Below, in pieces: positions 62,592 through 64,000 of a stretch of 64,000 nt of DNA. The notes under the pieces are model-generated. The model saw only the letters and a list, made by a program, of their open reading frames with translations, ran no database searches and was not told the DNA's origin. A program made the translations under genes and the position numbers. Location of the stretch: contig JBBDWU010000044.1 in assembly GCA_040902725.1 (NCBI GenBank), forward strand, positions 8,993 through 72,992, written 5' to 3'. The DNA comes from JACVRU01 sp040902725. GTDB lineage: Bacteria > Actinomycetota > Thermoleophilia > Gaiellales > Gaiellaceae. Numbering within the stretch: position 1 is the first letter of the stretch; every line of letters starts with the position of its first letter.

Positions 62592-63751
62592 TGGGCCGCT
62601 TTCGCGACGCCCTCGCCGGGCCGGGCCTGGCCGCGATCGCGGAGATCAAGCGGCGCTCGCCCTCGGCGGGCGACCTGCGGCCGGACGCCGATCCGGCGGG
62701 ACTCGCGGCCGCCTTCGCCGCCGCCGGCGCCGCCGCGGTCTCCGTGCTCGTCGACGAGCGCTTCGGCGGCTCGGTCGACGACCTGCACGCGGCGCGAGCC
62801 GCGACGGACGCGCCGCTGCTCGGCAAGGGCTTCTTCGGCGAGGAGGCACAGCTGCGCGAGCTTCGCGACGCGGGCGCCGACGCCGTCCTGCTGCTCCTGC
62901 GCGACCTCGACGACTCGCGCGCCGCCGAGCTCATGTCCGCCGCCGCGGAGCTCGGCCTCGACACGCTCGTCGAGGCGCACGACGCCGCCGAGCTCCAGCG
63001 GGCGGTCCTCCTGGGAGCCGACCCGATCGGGATCAACGCGCGCGACCTCTCGACCTTCAGGATCAACCGGCAGGCCCAGCTCGAGCTCGTCGCCGCCGCG
63101 CCGCGCGACCGGGTCGTGATCGCCGAGAGCGGCGTCCACTCGCGAGCCCAGGGCGCGGCCGCGGAGCTCGCGGGAGCGGACTCGATCCTCGTCGGGTCGG
63201 CGCTCATGCAGGCGGAGGATCCGGCGGCGAGGCTGCGCGAGCTGCTCTCCCGCCCGCTCGTGAAGGTCTGCGGCCTGACCCGCCAGGAGGACGTCGACGC
63301 CGCGGTCGAGGCGGGCGCCGACCTGACCGGCTTCATCCTCGCGCGCGAGACACCGCGACGGGCGCCCGGCGTGCTCGACGTCCCCGAGACGGTCCTCTCC
63401 GTGGCGGTCTGGGTCGGCGAGACCGGCGAGACCGACGCCGACCTCGACCAGCTCTATCCACTCGAGAACGGTCATCGCGGCCGCGAGGGCGTGCTCCTGC
63501 GGGACGGCGAGCCGGTCGCGGCCGTCGTCGACCGCGCCTGGCAGGAGGAGGATCCCGGCCACCTCGAGCGCGCCGCCGCCGCTCAGGGCCGCGTCATGCT
63601 CGCGGGCGGGCTCTCCCCCGACAACGTCCGCTCTGCGATCGAGGCGGTGCGGCCGTGGGCGGTGGACGCGAGCTCCTCGCTCGAGGTCACGCCGGGCGTG
63701 AAGGATCATGCGCGGGTGCGTGCGTACGTGGAGGCGGCCCGGTGGAGCTGA
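62591..63751 (+). CDS. trpCF: Fused indole-3-glycerol phosphate synthase / phosphoribosylanthranilate isomerase
   Basis: This 386-residue protein is a two-domain fusion. Residues 1-220 are TrpC (AIAEIKRRSPSAGDLRPDAD, LGKGFFGEEAQLRELRDAGA, GINARDLSTFRINRQ, VVIAESGVHSRAQ). TrpF starts at about residue 222 (VKVCGLTRQEDVDAAVEAGA) and has LAGGLSPDNVRSAIE and DASSSLEVTPGVKDHARVRA. The TrpC part is shortened at its N-terminus. C-F fusions are known from enterobacteria and some actinobacteria. It shares one base with trpD. Confidence 0.93.
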   Translation: MGRFRDALAGPGLAAIAEIKRRSPSAGDLRPDADPAGLAAAFAAAGAAAVSVLVDERFGGSVDDLHAARAATDAPLLGKGFFGEEAQLRELRDAGADAVLLLLRDLDDSRAAELMSAAAELGLDTLVEAHDAAELQRAVLLGADPIGINARDLSTFRINRQAQLELVAAAPRDRVVIAESGVHSRAQGAAAELAGADSILVGSALMQAEDPAARLRELLSRPLVKVCGLTRQEDVDAAVEAGADLTGFILARETPRRAPGVLDVPETVLSVAVWVGETGETDADLDQLYPLENGHRGREGVLLRDGEPVAAVVDRAWQEEDPGHLERAAAAQGRVMLAGGLSPDNVRSAIEAVRPWAVDASSSLEVTPGVKDHARVRAYVEAARWS

Positions 63752-64000
63752 CCTACGGCGAGTACGGCGGCCGCTTCGTCCCCGAGACGCTGGTGCCGGC
63801 CCTCGACGAGCTGGAGCGCGGCTGGGCGGAGGCGCTCGCCGACCCGGAGTTCGCCGCCGAGCTGCACCGGCTGGGCACCGAGTACGGTGGCCGCCCGACG
63901 CCGGTCACGCGCGCCGAGCGGTATGCGCCCGAGAAGCGGCTCTACCTCAAGCGCGAGGACCTCCTCCACACCGGCGCGCACAAGCTCAACAACGCGCTCG
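63742..64000 (+). CDS. trpB: Tryptophan synthase beta chain (partial, cut by the window end)
   Basis: The first 86 residues are present. LTYGEYGGRFVPETLVPALD is the TrpB start, and LKREDLLHTGAHKLNNAL is the block with the PLP lysine. The GTG at 63742 overlaps trpCF by 10 bp. trpA probably follows outside the window. Confidence 0.95.
   Translation, partial: MELTYGEYGGRFVPETLVPALDELERGWAEALADPEFAAELHRLGTEYGGRPTPVTRAERYAPEKRLYLKREDLLHTGAHKLNNAL

Overview
The window is a very GC-rich, gene-dense stretch of an actinobacterial chromosome. The block rpmE, yqhQ-like DUF1385, prfA, prmC, tsaC, glyA, upp, wecA, atpI, atpBEFHAG is close to the order known in Actinobacteria and Firmicutes. That order, the many GTG/TTG starts in 1-4 bp overlaps, the apparently leaderless promoters and the huge Ig-like secreted protein together suggest an actinobacterium, perhaps class Thermoleophilia. 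The class is an inference. No rRNA, tRNA, insertion sequence, prophage or CRISPR array was seen.

Layout. 1-4620 (minus): a MoxR-DUF58-von Willebrand (Bat-like) operon. 4684-10287 (minus): a lipoprotein gene and the F-type ATP synthase genes atpI-like, atpB, E, F, H, A, G; the beta and epsilon genes (atpD, atpC), normally next, are missing. 10360-21121 (minus, one plus gene): wecA, upp, glyA, tsaC, prmC, prfA, two OsmC genes, yqhQ-like, rpmE and a threonine dehydratase. Two toxin-antitoxin modules sit inside this block and are overlap-coupled to the housekeeping gene downstream. 21206-31793: a methyltransferase, ETF-quinone oxidoreductase plus etfA/etfB, an M23 peptidase, a B12-dependent acyl-CoA mutase in two subunits (isobutyryl-CoA mutase-like by active-site residues) split by a plus-strand insert (MBL hydrolase, DUF433/DUF5615 pair), and a secreted DUF11 protein. 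32101-44895: a promoter, a 7-codon mini-ORF and a 4216-residue exported repeat protein with nine ~126-residue repeats, further Ig-like domains, a PASTA domain and an unexpected receiver-like C-terminal domain.

44892-47349: a TauE-type transporter, cob(I)alamin adenosyltransferase and acyl-CoA dehydrogenase. 47379-55558: a phosphate region with a DUF47-Pit pair, pstSCAB-phoU, a phoR-like kinase and a phoB/regX3-like regulator, linked by two PHO boxes, each three direct repeats at exact 11-bp spacing. 55555-59639: 3-hydroxyacyl-CoA dehydrogenase, an XRE/nucleotidyltransferase pair, thiolase and an M42 peptidase. 59656-64000: a trp operon with a WxWW leader peptide and an attenuator, then trpE, G, D, a trpC-trpF fusion and the start of trpB.

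Together the genes cover energy conservation (ATP synthase), acyl-CoA oxidation (acyl-CoA dehydrogenase, hydroxyacyl-CoA dehydrogenase, thiolase, ETF, ETF-QO, B12 mutase and its cofactor enzyme), phosphate starvation, translation termination and tryptophan synthesis. Four toxin-antitoxin-type pairs are interspersed.
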